Notes: generated from the letters alone by a model not told the origin. Numbered from the stretch's first letter, positions 19,813 through 29,503 are shown. The stretch is DNA of 64,000 nt from Rathayibacter iranicus NCPPB 2253 = VKM Ac-1602 (GCF_003149025.1 NZ_QGDV01000011.1:1-64000), one strand, 5' to 3'. Made by a program: numbers and translations.

Positions 19813-21117
19813 TCAGGAGGCAGCGGGAGGCAGGAGGCTGTCCTGTGCGCGCGTGTCCGCATTCGCCAATGAACCGGTGCCGGCGAAGGTGGACAAAAGA
19901 TCGAGCTCACCGCTGATCACTGTCGCGAGTCGGCGGATGCCCTCACCGATCCGTTCGGGGGTGGGGTAGCAGAACGAGAGCCGGATGTTCTGCCGTCCGT
20001 CGCCATTGCCGTAGAACGCGGTTCCGGGAGTGTAGGCCACAAGTTCCTTCACAGCGCGGGGGAGCATCGCCTTTGAGTCGAGCTCGGCCGGCAGCGTGAG
20101 CCACACGTAGAAGCCACCGTTCGGATCGGTCCACGTCAGCTGCGGGAGATGTGTCTGTAGACCGCGTAACATCGCCTCCTTGCGTTCTTTATAGACGCCA
20201 CGGAAGGTATCGATCTGAGCTCGCCAGTCGGCTGTTTCGAGGTACTTGGAGATCACGAGTTGACTGAAGGACGAGGGACTCAGTACGGCCGCCTCGTTCG
20301 CGAGAATTAACCGTTCGCGGATCGCATGTGGCGCGAGGGCCCAGCCGACGCGGAAGCCGGGAGCGAGCGTCTTGGAGAAGGTGCCGAGGTAGATGACGCC
20401 GTCCTGCTCCAGCGAACGCATCGCCTTCGGTGGCACATCCTCGAAATAGAGCAATCCGTACGGGTTGTCCTCGAGGACGAGAATGCCCTCGGTCTTACAG
20501 ATCTCGAGGATCTCGACCCTTCGTTCCCAGCTCAGGGTGACCCCCGCCGGATTATGGAAGGTCGGGATGGTGTACAAAAACTTGATCGTCTTGCCCGCAG
20601 TGCGCACCCGAGCGATGTGCTCACGGAGGGCTGCGGGAATCAGGCCGTGTTCGTCCATGGGGATGTGCTCGATCTCAGCCTGATACGAGCGGAAGATCAC
20701 CATCGCGGTCACATAACTCGGGCCCTCGGAGAGCACGACATCCCCTGGATCGAGGAAGAGCTTGGAGACCAGCTCGAGTGCGTGCTGAGAGCCCGTGGTG
20801 ACAACCACGTCATCCGCACTGGCCGAGATCCCCTCGAGCGCCATCACGTCCAGGATCTGCTCGCGCAAGACCGGGAAGCCCTGGCCGGAGCCGTACTGTA
20901 GGGCGATAGGTCCCTGCTCACGCATGACCGTATCGATAGCGCCAGAGACGAGGTCCTGGGGGAGCGCTGCCACGAACGGCATACCACCCGCAAGCGACAC
21001 GACTTCGGGACGTGACGCAACCGCGAACAGCGCTCGGACCTCGCTGGCGGCCAAACCGGCCGTGCGCTCCGCATAAGAGTCGTACCAGGGATCGAGATTG
21101 GTTCCGCGGTTGGTCAC
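19813..21117 (-). CDS. PLP-dependent aminotransferase (class I/II, 2-aminoadipate-type)
   Basis: A fold-type I aminotransferase resembling the catalytic domain of MocR/2-aminoadipate transaminases but without an N-terminal DNA-binding domain. The PLP lysine lies in YLGTFSKTLAPGFRVGW; FHNPAGVTLSWERR and VLEDNPYG are also conserved. GTG 21117 gives 434 residues; the ribosome-binding site is weak, and the frame stays open to 21273 through parS site 4, which I reject. The substrate is unknown. Confidence 0.85.
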   Translation of the reverse strand: MTNRGTNLDPWYDSYAERTAGLAASEVRALFAVASRPEVVSLAGGMPFVAALPQDLVSGAIDTVMREQGPIALQYGSGQGFPVLREQILDVMALEGISASADDVVVTTGSQHALELVSKLFLDPGDVVLSEGPSYVTAMVIFRSYQAEIEHIPMDEHGLIPAALREHIARVRTAGKTIKFLYTIPTFHNPAGVTLSWERRVEILEICKTEGILVLEDNPYGLLYFEDVPPKAMRSLEQDGVIYLGTFSKTLAPGFRVGWALAPHAIRERLILANEAAVLSPSSFSQLVISKYLETADWRAQIDTFRGVYKERKEAMLRGLQTHLPQLTWTDPNGGFYVWLTLPAELDSKAMLPRAVKELVAYTPGTAFYGNGDGRQNIRLSFCYPTPERIGEGIRRLATVISGELDLLSTFAGTGSLANADTRAQDSLLPPAAS

Positions 21118-21257
21118 GATGGGGTTCGCTTCGCTCGGTGGATAAGGACAACTCGACGGGAGCCAAGTCTGTCTACAATAGCGGCCACTCCTGAGCATGC
21201 CGCGGGGAGCCGGAACGCCACTGTACCTTTCGTGGCCCGACCTTTCTCTGCGACTGG

Positions 21258-21271
21258 GTTTCACGTGAAAC
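21258..21271. promoter_or_regulatory. parS site 4
   Basis: A perfect GTTTCACGTGAAAC palindrome between the aminotransferase and trxA, about 2.9 kb beyond parB. Confidence 0.95.
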
Positions 21272-21285
21272 ATCCGCAGGACGCG

Positions 21286-21320
21286 GAGAACCCCCGCGCC
21301 CGGAGGCGACGGGGGTTCTC
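21286..21320 (-). terminator. Terminator of trxB-trxA
   Basis: GAGAACCCCCG (21286-21296) pairs perfectly with CGGGGGTTCTC (21310-21320) across a 13-base loop, 33 bases past the trxA stop. It lacks a clear T-run but is well placed to end trxA transcription. Confidence 0.75.
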
Positions 21321-21353
21321 TGCTGCCGTGTGGCGATCAGGATGCGCCGAAAC

Positions 21354-21677
21354 TCAGAGGAATGCAGCCAGGTCAGCCTCGAGCGCCGGCTTGGGCTTCG
21401 CGCCGATGACAGTCTTGACGACCTCACCCTTCTGATAGACCTTCATCGCCGGGATCGACGTGATCTGGTACTTCGCGGCGGTCTGCGGGTTCTCGTCGAC
21501 GTTCAGCTTGACGATCTCGATCTTGTCGCCGTGCTCGGCCGAGATCTGGTCGAGGATGGGCGAGACCATCCGGCAGGGGCCGCACCACTCGGCCCAGAAG
21601 TCGACCAGGACGGTCTTCCCGGAGTCGAGAACGTCGGACTGGAACGATGCGTCGGTGACGCTCTTCGAGGTGGACAT
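21354..21677 (-). CDS. trxA: Thioredoxin
   Basis: A 107-residue thioredoxin with the redox-active WCGPC motif (Cys32 and Cys35) and the conserved cis-Pro region ITSIPAMKVY. It is encoded 54 bases after its own reductase, trxB, so the pair forms one disulfide-reducing unit. Confidence 0.97.
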   Translation of the reverse strand: MSTSKSVTDASFQSDVLDSGKTVLVDFWAEWCGPCRMVSPILDQISAEHGDKIEIVKLNVDENPQTAAKYQITSIPAMKVYQKGEVVKTVIGAKPKPALEADLAAFL

Positions 21678-21731
21678 ACGGTTTTCTCCTTCACGAGCCG
21701 GTGAACCGGCTCCTGCGTGCTGCCTAGTGGG

Positions 21732-22706
21732 TCAGCTGGTGATGAGTTCGGCTCGGGGTGAGCCTTCGGTGTGGGCGATGCCATCGGCGAGTGCGGCCAG
21801 ATAGTGCTCCGCGTCGAGGGCGGCGACCGTTCCGGAGGCGGCGGCGGTGACGGCCTGACGATAGGTCGGGTCGATGACGTCGCCCGCGGCGAAGACGCCG
21901 GGAACGGAGGTCTGAGAGGAGCGGCCAACGACTGAGATCGTGCCCTCGGTCGTGAGATCGAGTTTGCCGTGCACGATGTGAGTGCGCGGGTCGTTGCCGA
22001 TTGCGATGAAGAGACCATCGAGTTCGAGGCGCGACTCCGTGCCGTCGACTGTGTCACGCAACTTCACGCCGTTGACGTGGCTCTCACCGGTGATGCCGGT
22101 CACTTCGGAGTTCCAGACGAACTCAATCTTGTCGTTGTCGAAGGCACGCTTCTGCATGACCTTCGAGGCCCGCAACGAGCCCTTGCGATGGATGATGTAG
22201 ACCTTTGCCGCGTGCTTCGTGAGGAAGGTCGCCTCCTCCATTGCAGAATCGCCTCCGCCGACGACGGCAATGGTCTTGCCCTTGAAGAAGAAGCCGTCGC
22301 AGGTGGCGCACCACGAGACTCCGTGTCCCGAGAGGCGGTCCTCGTCGTGCAGGCCAAGCCGGCGGTAGGCGGAACCGGTCGCAATGACGACGCTCTTCGC
22401 CTCGATGCTCTCTCCGGAGCCGAGGTGCACCGTCTTGATCTCGCCCTCGAGGTCGAGGGAGGTGACGTCGTCGTAATAGGTCTCAGCACCGAACTTCTCG
22501 GCCTGTGCCTGCATCGCGGTCATCAGCTCGGGGCCGAGGATGCCATTCGGGAAACCCGGGAAGTTCTCGACGTCGGTCGTATTCATGAGGTCGCCGCCGA
22601 TCTCGACGGAGGAGGCGACGACCACCGGGTGCAGTTCAGCGCGCGCCGCGTAGATGGCGGCGGTCCAGCCGGCTGGACCGGATCCGATGATGACGATGTC
22701 GCGCAC
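21732..22706 (-). CDS. trxB: Thioredoxin reductase
   Basis: An FAD- and NADPH-dependent enzyme that reduces thioredoxin. The FAD motif GSGPAGWTAA is at the N-terminus, the redox disulfide in WCATCDGFF, the NADPH motif VVGGGDSAMEEA and the C-terminal GVFAAGDVIDPTYRQ follow. GTG 22706 has GAGGAG seven bases upstream and gives 324 residues; the frame is open to 22808 but that extension is not conserved. Confidence 0.96.
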   Translation of the reverse strand: MRDIVIIGSGPAGWTAAIYAARAELHPVVVASSVEIGGDLMNTTDVENFPGFPNGILGPELMTAMQAQAEKFGAETYYDDVTSLDLEGEIKTVHLGSGESIEAKSVVIATGSAYRRLGLHDEDRLSGHGVSWCATCDGFFFKGKTIAVVGGGDSAMEEATFLTKHAAKVYIIHRKGSLRASKVMQKRAFDNDKIEFVWNSEVTGITGESHVNGVKLRDTVDGTESRLELDGLFIAIGNDPRTHIVHGKLDLTTEGTISVVGRSSQTSVPGVFAAGDVIDPTYRQAVTAAASGTVAALDAEHYLAALADGIAHTEGSPRAELITS

Positions 22707-22935
22707 GGCAACTCCTCGGGATCTGTGTGAGCGGTGACGGGCGAGGCGGTGAGGCCGAACCGGGGCCGGGCGCTCGATCTTTCCGCGGCTCCGAGGGCTA
22801 CAACACATTCTAGGCGGGCACTATTCCGTGAGCCTGGGCACGAGGAGCGCCGACAGGCGCGCCGCGTTGTTCGGAGTCGCTGGCTCGCGAGAAAGACGTT
22901 CCGATCAGGGATTTTAGGTGGACCGCGCTGGGGAG

Positions 22936-24561
22936 TCAGCGTCCAAGGCGACGCAAGAACGGAGCGGCTAGGGTCCGCAACTCCGGCACCCGTAGGAACC
23001 AGAGGATGGCGAAGTAGACGACCGCCATGATGGTGCCTGCGATGGCCATCGAGATGATCGCGGAGGCCATCCCCGCCACAGGGAATGCGTCCTGCTCGAA
23101 GAGGACGAGCATCACGACGCCTCCGACCGCTCCTGTTGGGAGTGCTGCGAAGGTGTATTGGGCGAATCGCCGAACGATGGCCTGTCCGCCCCGTCCGCCG
23201 AGGCGGCGCCGCAGGAGCAGGCAGGCGAGTGTCGCCTGGACCGCGACGCCGAGCGAGACGGAGGAGGCGACGATGAAAGCGGTCGCCTCCGGTGGCCCGA
23301 GGAGCGCGATCTGGCAGCCGATGACCACGATCGCGGTCTGCACGAGGGTGTAAAAGAACGGAGTTCGGCCGTCGTCGAGGGAGTAGAAGGCTCGTTGCAC
23401 GATTGCGAGGGTTGAGAAGAGCGGCAGAACGACCACGTAGGCAGTGATGATGGCGGCCATCGGCGCGATCGCCTCAAAGTCGTCGGAGAAGACGACGGCG
23501 AAGGGAATGGCGCACACGACCAGGGCGACCGCGGCGAAGACCAGGAAGAGACCGACGATGCGGATCGATGCGGAGACGTCGGCGCGGAAAGCGTCAATCC
23601 TGCCTGCGGCGGCGTGCCCACTCATCCGGGTGAAGTAGGCAGTGGCGACCGAGACGGCGATCACGGAGTGGGGCAGCATGAAGATGAGCCAAGCCTTTTG
23701 CAGTGCAGTGGCCGACGCATAGTCGCCGGAGCTACCGCTCACCGTCGAGTTCTCGACGAAGCCTGCCGCGACGGTCAGCAAGAGGGCCGCAAAGGTCCAC
23801 ACGGCGATGCGGCCAGCCCGACCGAGGCCTACGCCACGGAGGCGGAAATCGGGCCGATAGCTCAGACCGAGCCGCTTCCAGAAGAACACGAGCAGGATCG
23901 CCTGGAGGGCGACGCCCAGAGTCGCCGAGCCCGCGAGTACCGCGACCATTTCGGGCGTCCACGCGGAGGCGAAGCGGAGGTCAAAAGAGTCGACTCCAAA
24001 CAGGGATTGGAAGGCGACGAGACCCGCGATCGTCACGACGTTGTTGACGACGGGGGTCCAGGTGAAGGGGCCGAAGGAGCCGCGGGCGTTGAGCACCTCG
24101 CCGAGGATTGTGTAAAGCCCGTAGAAGAAGACCTGCGGGAGGCACCAATAGGCGAAGGCGACGGCAAGCCGGAACTGCGTCGGCCCGTAGTCCGACGCGT
24201 TCAGCTGAACCAGCACCGGTGCGAGGAGGGTCGCCGCGACGGCTGCAACGAGGAGCAGCAGGAAGGAGAGCGTCAGGAGCCGATTGATGTAAGCGCGTCC
24301 ACCGTCGGCGTGGAGGCCGGCGCGCACGATCTGCGGCACGAGGACCGCGTTCAACGCCCCTCCGGCGATGATGCTGTAGATCGTATTCGGCAGGCCGTTG
24401 GCGATGGTGAAGGCATCGGCGCCCTGCCCGACCAGCCCGACCGTCTGGGTGAAGACGATCGACATGATGAAGCCGAGGACCCGCGAGACCATCGTGCCGG
24501 AGGCGAGGATTGCGCTCGCGCGTCCGAGGGAGAAGCTAGCCACGCGGGTCCGTTCGGTCAT
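22936..24561 (-). CDS. murJ: Lipid II flippase MurJ
   Basis: A MOP-superfamily flippase that moves lipid II across the membrane. Some 14 hydrophobic segments can be counted over about 541 residues, beginning with SGTMVSRVLGFIMSIVF and the GQGADAFTIANGLPN motif. There is no kinase-like C-terminal extension of the mycobacterial type. The start at 24561 (MTERTRV) overlaps the preceding gene by 26 bases; ATG 24606 is an alternative giving 556 residues, and neither has a strong ribosome-binding site. Confidence 0.92.
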   Translation of the reverse strand: MTERTRVASFSLGRASAILASGTMVSRVLGFIMSIVFTQTVGLVGQGADAFTIANGLPNTIYSIIAGGALNAVLVPQIVRAGLHADGGRAYINRLLTLSFLLLLVAAVAATLLAPVLVQLNASDYGPTQFRLAVAFAYWCLPQVFFYGLYTILGEVLNARGSFGPFTWTPVVNNVVTIAGLVAFQSLFGVDSFDLRFASAWTPEMVAVLAGSATLGVALQAILLVFFWKRLGLSYRPDFRLRGVGLGRAGRIAVWTFAALLLTVAAGFVENSTVSGSSGDYASATALQKAWLIFMLPHSVIAVSVATAYFTRMSGHAAAGRIDAFRADVSASIRIVGLFLVFAAVALVVCAIPFAVVFSDDFEAIAPMAAIITAYVVVLPLFSTLAIVQRAFYSLDDGRTPFFYTLVQTAIVVIGCQIALLGPPEATAFIVASSVSLGVAVQATLACLLLRRRLGGRGGQAIVRRFAQYTFAALPTGAVGGVVMLVLFEQDAFPVAGMASAIISMAIAGTIMAVVYFAILWFLRVPELRTLAAPFLRRLGR

Positions 24562-26719
24562 CGAGGCCGGGCTGGACCGCGAGCGGTGCGTTCGGGTCCT
24601 CCTCATCCTCTGGAGTCTCGCCTCGGCGGCGACGGCGGATGTTGCGGAGGATCCCGACGCCGAAGACGACGACGAGGAGGATGCCCAGAACGAGCGTCCC
24701 GACCGTCTCCCAATCGGCGCGCACGCTGGTCACCACGCTCGTCGGTATGCCGATCGGGGTGCCGTCGAGCGCAGTGAGCTGCACCCGCACCTGCGTCTCG
24801 CCGTTGCCCACGCGGGCTCTCACCGGGATGGGCAGCCGGCCCTGCGAGCCGGCGTCGATCGAGGCCGGCTTGATCGATTCCTCGTCGATGTCGAGGACGG
24901 CGTTGGAGGTGGAGGCGTCTATTTGCACCTCTACCGGCCACGGCAGGTCGTTGCGGACGTACACCGGGATGCTCGAATCGTGGGAGAGCTGGAGCACGCT
25001 GTCCGAGGATTCGACGCGGACCGACGAGAGCGTGCCGTCGGCGAGCTTCCGACTCGCCTCGACGGCCTTCTCCCAGCCGGTGTCATCGTCGTGCCAGGCG
25101 ACGGCGAGCAGGGCGAGGAGATCGTTGCGGCTCTTGCCGCGCAGCAGGTCTGGTTCGCGCAGCACGGCAGAGAAGGAGTCAACGAGCGAGGCGGTGGCGA
25201 GGAGGTCCTTCACTGTCCTGAGGCGCTGAGCCGGTTCCGCGGAGTCGGCGATCGTGACTCCGTCGGTGGCGGGAGCCGTCATGGCGGTGCCGAATGACGT
25301 CCCCTGTGCCCAGGGAAGCGCGTCGAGCGCGTCGAGCGTCTGCGCGAGCCGGGTTCCGTCCAGCGCCGAGCCGCGGTCGAGGGCGAGCACGACGTCCGGA
25401 GTCGTACCCTCGCGCTGCACCTGCGCGAGTTCTGCGGAGAGGGCGCTCATCCGCGCCCGCCATGTGGAATCGGTCGTTGCGCTCACCGCATCACTGAAGC
25501 CGGTCGAGAGGCGGCCATCGGCGACGACGAGCTCATGGCCGTCGACCACCGCTCGAGTGGCCGTGTCGACGGCCTTGGGGAGCGTGAGGTCGTCGGAGGA
25601 GACAATCGTGCGCGTCAGACCGCTCGCGGCGTAAACGTCGAGGTCGGCGGTGCGGACGCTCCCGGTCATCGGCCAGGCGAGCGGGCCGACGGTTGATGAC
25701 CAGTTGAGGGAGAGTAGGGACTCGGTGCTTGGCCGCTCGGGGCGAGAGCCGGGTTGGCCCGGTCCCGTGGCCGGCGCCGGGGTTGCCGTACGAGAAGCGT
25801 CGGTGAACCGGATGTTGTCGATGCCGTACTCAAAGGAGGTGGGCGTGAGGAGAGTGTCGAGCCCAGCCTGCGCTTGGGCGGCGATATCGGCATCGGCATA
25901 GGGCAAAGCGAAGACGTCATTGGGCGCGACCTCGAGGCGCCGCAGCCAGGTCACCGCCGAGTCCGGGGCCGACCCGCCGAGAACACGGATGGACGCAAGG
26001 ACGCGCGGGTCCACTCCGATCGTCACGGCGCGGCCGAAGACTGAGTCGAGCTGTCGGGAAAGCGTGCCCGTGGGCTGCGTGTACTCGCGCAGGGTATCGG
26101 CCGAGAGCAGCCCGGCAGCCGTGTCGGGGACGGTGAGCGGCACGAGGACGTTAACGCCCGTTTCCTGCGGAGAGGCGGTGCTTTCGGTCAGCTCCACCGC
26201 GGTGCGGGCGGTCGAGACCACACCGTCGGGGTCCGTGATCGTGACGAGGACCGCGTGGGCGCCGAGCGCGGTGCGGTCATTCGAGAACGGGATCTGCTCG
26301 ACCGGCACGGTGACGACTGCCTCGGCGGTGCTGGATGGCAGGAGGCGAACCTCGGCGCTCGCCTGGACCGGATCGGTGTCGTTGTCGGCCTCAGCGTCGA
26401 GCCAAGCCTGCAACTCGGCGCGCGAGTCGAGGGTGGCGTAAGAGAGGGCGACGCTCACGGTGGCGGCGTCGACCGACTGGGTGGTGCCGTTGCGCACGGC
26501 GACCGAAAGCTGCAGATTCTGGTTCAGCAGAAGGACGCCGTCGTTTGCCGCCCCGACCGTCGCGGTGACGGTTCCGGAGGGGAAGACCGTCGCGCTCAGG
26601 CTGGCGGGCGCCTGCTCGGCAACAGCGGGCGTGCCGAGAAGCACCGCCGACAGCACGGCCGCTCCCGCGAGGCGGAGCAGCCGGGGAAGACGAGGAGGGG
26701 TGAGGTCGCGCCGATGCAT
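24536..26719 (-). CDS. DUF6049-type secreted, membrane-anchored protein
   Basis: A large exported protein of about 727 residues: signal peptide (LLRLAGAAVLSAVLLGTPAVA, seen near residues 15-35), a long extracytoplasmic region, one transmembrane helix near residue 680 (LVLGILLVVVFGVGIL), and a short basic, then acidic, cytoplasmic tail. Position directly before murJ and divergent from pcnA matches the DUF6049 family of actinobacteria, suggesting a cell-envelope role. A GTG three codons upstream is an alternative start. No catalytic motif was recognised. Confidence 0.8.
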   Translation of the reverse strand: MHRRDLTPPRLPRLLRLAGAAVLSAVLLGTPAVAEQAPASLSATVFPSGTVTATVGAANDGVLLLNQNLQLSVAVRNGTTQSVDAATVSVALSYATLDSRAELQAWLDAEADNDTDPVQASAEVRLLPSSTAEAVVTVPVEQIPFSNDRTALGAHAVLVTITDPDGVVSTARTAVELTESTASPQETGVNVLVPLTVPDTAAGLLSADTLREYTQPTGTLSRQLDSVFGRAVTIGVDPRVLASIRVLGGSAPDSAVTWLRRLEVAPNDVFALPYADADIAAQAQAGLDTLLTPTSFEYGIDNIRFTDASRTATPAPATGPGQPGSRPERPSTESLLSLNWSSTVGPLAWPMTGSVRTADLDVYAASGLTRTIVSSDDLTLPKAVDTATRAVVDGHELVVADGRLSTGFSDAVSATTDSTWRARMSALSAELAQVQREGTTPDVVLALDRGSALDGTRLAQTLDALDALPWAQGTSFGTAMTAPATDGVTIADSAEPAQRLRTVKDLLATASLVDSFSAVLREPDLLRGKSRNDLLALLAVAWHDDDTGWEKAVEASRKLADGTLSSVRVESSDSVLQLSHDSSIPVYVRNDLPWPVEVQIDASTSNAVLDIDEESIKPASIDAGSQGRLPIPVRARVGNGETQVRVQLTALDGTPIGIPTSVVTSVRADWETVGTLVLGILLVVVFGVGILRNIRRRRRGETPEDEEDPNAPLAVQPGLDDRTDPRG

Positions 26720-26866
26720 CGCACTCACTCGGCCTCCATGGTGGTGATTCTACGTGCAGGCCCCATTAGGGCTGCCGGTCTGTCGACTGCGCGGGGCGAT
26801 CTCGCTAGTAACCTGCTCTAACGGTTACGGACTCTGCGGCCGTACTGCCCGGCTAGGATCGGGCGA

Positions 26867-28291
26867 ATGCACAGCGTCCAGACCGCTCTCGAGACACTCC
26901 GCTCCCTCGCGCGGACACCGGCGGTCGCGCGGCTGGCCGAGGCGTTCGCTACTGAAGGGCACGAACTTGCTCTCGTGGGCGGCCCCGTGCGTGACGCATT
27001 CCTCGGGCACAGCGTGCACGACCTCGACTTCACCGCGTCGGCGCGCCCTCACGACATCGTGCGCATCGTCGCTCCCATCGCCGAGGCGCACTGGGACATT
27101 GGGCGTGCGTTCGGCACCATCGGCGCACGGGTGGCGGGCGAGATGGTTGAGATCACCACCTACCGCAGTGACAGCTACGACGGCGTGAGCCGCAAGCCCG
27201 AAGTCGAGTTCGGCAACTCGCTCGAGGGCGATCTGGTGCGCCGCGATTTCACCGTCAACGCGATGGCGCTGCGGATCCCCGAGGTCGTGCTGGTTGACCC
27301 GTCAGGTGGGGTGGAAGACCTGCTCGCGGGGCGGCTGACCACTCCCTCCGCGGCCGACCTGTCCTTCGGCGATGATCCGCTCCGAATGCTGCGCGCTGCC
27401 CGCTTCACGTCGCAGCTCGGCTTTCGCACCACGGATGAGGTCGAGTGGGCGATGGCCGAACTCGCGGGGCGGATTCGCGACGTGTCGGCCGAGCGGGTGC
27501 AGGAGGAACTCTGCAAGCTGCTGGCGACGGCCGCGCCGCGCGCCGGACTGGAACTGCTTGTGGACACCGGACTAGCTGGTTACTTCCTCCCGGAGCTGCC
27601 CGCCCTTCGTTTGGAGCAAGACGAGCATCATCACCACAAGGACGTCTACACGCACAGCCTCACGGTGCTCGAACAGGCAATCGCACTGGAGGAGGCCCGG
27701 CACCCGGACGCTGCGCCGGACGTGGTGCTGCGGCTCGCGGCCCTGCTCCACGACATCGGAAAGCCGGCGACACGGCGCCTCGAGGCCGGCGGCGCGGTGA
27801 GTTTTCACCATCACGATCTCGTTGGGTCGAAGCTCGCCGTCAAGCGGATGCGTGCGCTGAAGTTCGATAAGCAGTCCACGATGCAGGTCGCTCGGCTGAT
27901 CGAGCTGCACCTGCGGTTCTTCGGCTACACGGACGGGGCGTGGAGTGACTCCGCGGTGCGTCGCTATGTGACCGATGCCGGGCCGCTACTGGAACGCCTG
28001 CACATCCTGACGCGCGCCGACGTGACGACGCGCAACCGGCGCAAGGCGGAGCGGCTCGCGCACGCCTACGACGATCTCGAGGTGCGCATCGCCGAGCTGG
28101 CCGAGAAGGAGGAACTCGCGTCGAAGCGGCCCGACCTCGATGGCACGCAGATCATGTCGATCCTCGATCTCGCGCCGGGCCCCGAGGTGGGAGCGGCATA
28201 CCGGTTCCTCTTGGAGCTGCGGCTAGAGGAGGGTCCACTCGGCGAGGAACCCGCGACGCAGCGTCTCCGCGAGTGGTGGGCATCGCGCTAA
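26867..28291 (+). CDS. pcnA: CCA tRNA nucleotidyltransferase
   Basis: Adds or repairs the CCA end of tRNAs; both tRNAs in this window lack an encoded CCA. The class II nucleotidyltransferase head is seen in LVGGPVRDAFLGHSVHDLDF (residues 36-55, metal ligands Asp52 and Asp54), followed by RRDFTVNAMAL and an HD domain with LLHDIGKPATR. TAGGAT lies about 7 bases before the ATG and there is no ribosome-binding site, so a leaderless transcript is likely. Nearby actinobacterial loci often have a Nudix gene here; none is present. Confidence 0.95.
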   Translation: MHSVQTALETLRSLARTPAVARLAEAFATEGHELALVGGPVRDAFLGHSVHDLDFTASARPHDIVRIVAPIAEAHWDIGRAFGTIGARVAGEMVEITTYRSDSYDGVSRKPEVEFGNSLEGDLVRRDFTVNAMALRIPEVVLVDPSGGVEDLLAGRLTTPSAADLSFGDDPLRMLRAARFTSQLGFRTTDEVEWAMAELAGRIRDVSAERVQEELCKLLATAAPRAGLELLVDTGLAGYFLPELPALRLEQDEHHHHKDVYTHSLTVLEQAIALEEARHPDAAPDVVLRLAALLHDIGKPATRRLEAGGAVSFHHHDLVGSKLAVKRMRALKFDKQSTMQVARLIELHLRFFGYTDGAWSDSAVRRYVTDAGPLLERLHILTRADVTTRNRRKAERLAHAYDDLEVRIAELAEKEELASKRPDLDGTQIMSILDLAPGPEVGAAYRFLLELRLEEGPLGEEPATQRLREWWASR

Positions 28292-28391
28292 CTGTGTGGG
28301 GGCGCGAGATCGGGTGGGGCGGTCGAGATGGGCTGCCGCGGCGGGGGATCTCGTCCGAGCGGGGGTATTTCGCGACATTTCGCGGAAGAGA

Positions 28392-28430
28392 GGGGGGAAG
28401 GTGGGGGAGGAGGGGAGGGGGCTGGTAGGG
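28392..28430 (+). other. G-run tract upstream of rpsF
   Basis: Five runs of three to six G (starting at 28392, 28403, 28412, 28417 and 28428) are spaced by 1-7 bases, a textbook G-quadruplex pattern, in the 250-base gap between pcnA and rpsF. The pattern is seen; folding is inferred. Confidence 0.5.
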
Positions 28431-28499
28431 TGTGGAGGTTGTCCATGAACAGACGCAGTCGCGTCCGCGGGAGTGGGCAGATGCTACATACCCTCCTGT

Positions 28500-28530
28500 C
28501 ACGGAAATACCGTGGCCGTTTAGTCCGAAG
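28500..28530 (+). promoter_or_regulatory. rpsF leader hairpin (possible S6:S18 binding site)
   Basis: CACGG (28500-28504) pairs with CCGTG (28510-28514) around the loop AAATA, followed by GCCGTTTAG just before the GGAGGT ribosome-binding site of rpsF. Many bacteria autoregulate rpsF-rpsR by S6:S18 binding a leader hairpin with a CCG element. The hairpin is seen; the regulatory role is inferred. Confidence 0.4.
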
Positions 28531-28541
28531 GAGGTGGGTTA

Positions 28542-28919
28542 GTGACGCATCAGTACGAAATCATGGTCATCCTGGACCCCGAGATCGATGAGCGCACCGT
28601 CGCTCCGAGTCTCGACAAGTTCCTCAACGTCATCCGCACCGATGGTGGATCCGTCGACAAGGTCGACGTCTGGGGTCGCCGCCGTCTGGCGTACGAGATC
28701 AACAAGAAGTCCGAGGGTATTTACGCCGTCGTCGACTTCACATCGACCTCTGACGCCGCGAACGAACTCGACCGTCAGCTGAAGCTGTCCGAAGCTGTCA
28801 TGCGCACCAAGGTGCTGCGGGCCGAAGAGGGTATCGCTCAGGTCGAAGCCGCCGCGAAGCTTGCCGCCGAGAAGGCTGCCCGCAAGGCTGCCAAGGCTCC
28901 GGCCGCTCCCAAGGCGTAG
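28542..28919 (+). CDS. rpsF: 30S ribosomal protein S6
   Basis: A 125-residue S6 protein of the small subunit, starting [19 protein letters not shown] with the YEI/DP signature and [16 protein letters not shown]. It has a lysine/alanine-rich C-terminal tail of about 25 residues, as in other actinobacteria. The GTG start is preceded by GGAGGT. First gene of rpsF-ssb-rpsR-rplI. Confidence 0.97.
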   Translation: MTHQYEIMVILDPEIDERTVAPSLDKFLNVIRTDGGSVDKVDVWGRRRLAYEINKKSEGIYAVVDFTSTSDAANELDRQLKLSEAVMRTKVLRAEEGIAQVEAAAKLAAEKAARKAAKAPAAPKA

Positions 28920-28924
28920 CGCTC

Positions 28925-29503
28925 ATGGCCGGCGAGACGATCATCACCGTGGTGGGCAACCTCACGGCCGACCCCGAGCTGCGCTACACGCAGGGCGGGC
29001 TTGCGGTCGCGAACTTCACCATCGCCTCTACGCCACGCACCTTCGACCGTCAGGCGAATGACTGGAAGGACGGCGAAGCGCTGTTCCTCCGCGCCTCCGT
29101 CTGGCGCGAGTTCGCCGAGAACGTCGCGGGAACGCTGACCAAGGGCAGCCGCGTCATCGCGACCGGCCGCCTCAAGCAGCGTTCGTACGAGACGAAGGAA
29201 GGCGAGAAGCGCACCAGCATCGAGCTCGAGATCGACGAGATCGGGCCCTCGTTGCGGTACGCGACTGCGCAGGTCACGCGCACCTCCGGCGGAGGCGGGC
29301 GAGGCCAGGCGGGTGGCGGTCAGAGCAACGGCGGGCAGATCGGCGGTGGCCAGGGCGGCTCCGGCGGCGGCAACCAGGGGGGCTCCGGCAACGTCGGCGG
29401 CAACCGTGGTGGGCAGGCTGAGGAACCGTGGGCGCCCAGCGCTCCGGCCGGCGGCGACGTGTGGAGCACTCCGGGCAGCTACAACGATGAGACGCCGTTC
29501 TGA
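28925..29503 (+). CDS. ssb: Single-stranded DNA-binding protein
   Basis: SSB coats single-stranded DNA at forks. The OB-fold occupies residues 1-115 ([20 protein letters not shown]), then a glycine-rich linker of about 50 residues with GGG and GGQ repeats, and a C-terminal acidic tip ending YNDETPF, a close variant of the DDDIPF partner-binding tail. 192 residues. Six bases after rpsF. Confidence 0.97.
   Translation: MAGETIITVVGNLTADPELRYTQGGLAVANFTIASTPRTFDRQANDWKDGEALFLRASVWREFAENVAGTLTKGSRVIATGRLKQRSYETKEGEKRTSIELEIDEIGPSLRYATAQVTRTSGGGGRGQAGGGQSNGGQIGGGQGGSGGGNQGGSGNVGGNRGGQAEEPWAPSAPAGGDVWSTPGSYNDETPF

Noticed and set aside
21118-21273. Aminotransferase start inside parS site 4
   Set aside because: The extension is not protein-like and reads through the parS palindrome; a start at 21117 fits family length.
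28292-28541. A CRISPR array or tRNA in the pcnA-rpsF gap
   Set aside because: No regularly spaced repeats and no cloverleaf could be found; the same holds for the rest of the window apart from the two tRNAs listed.
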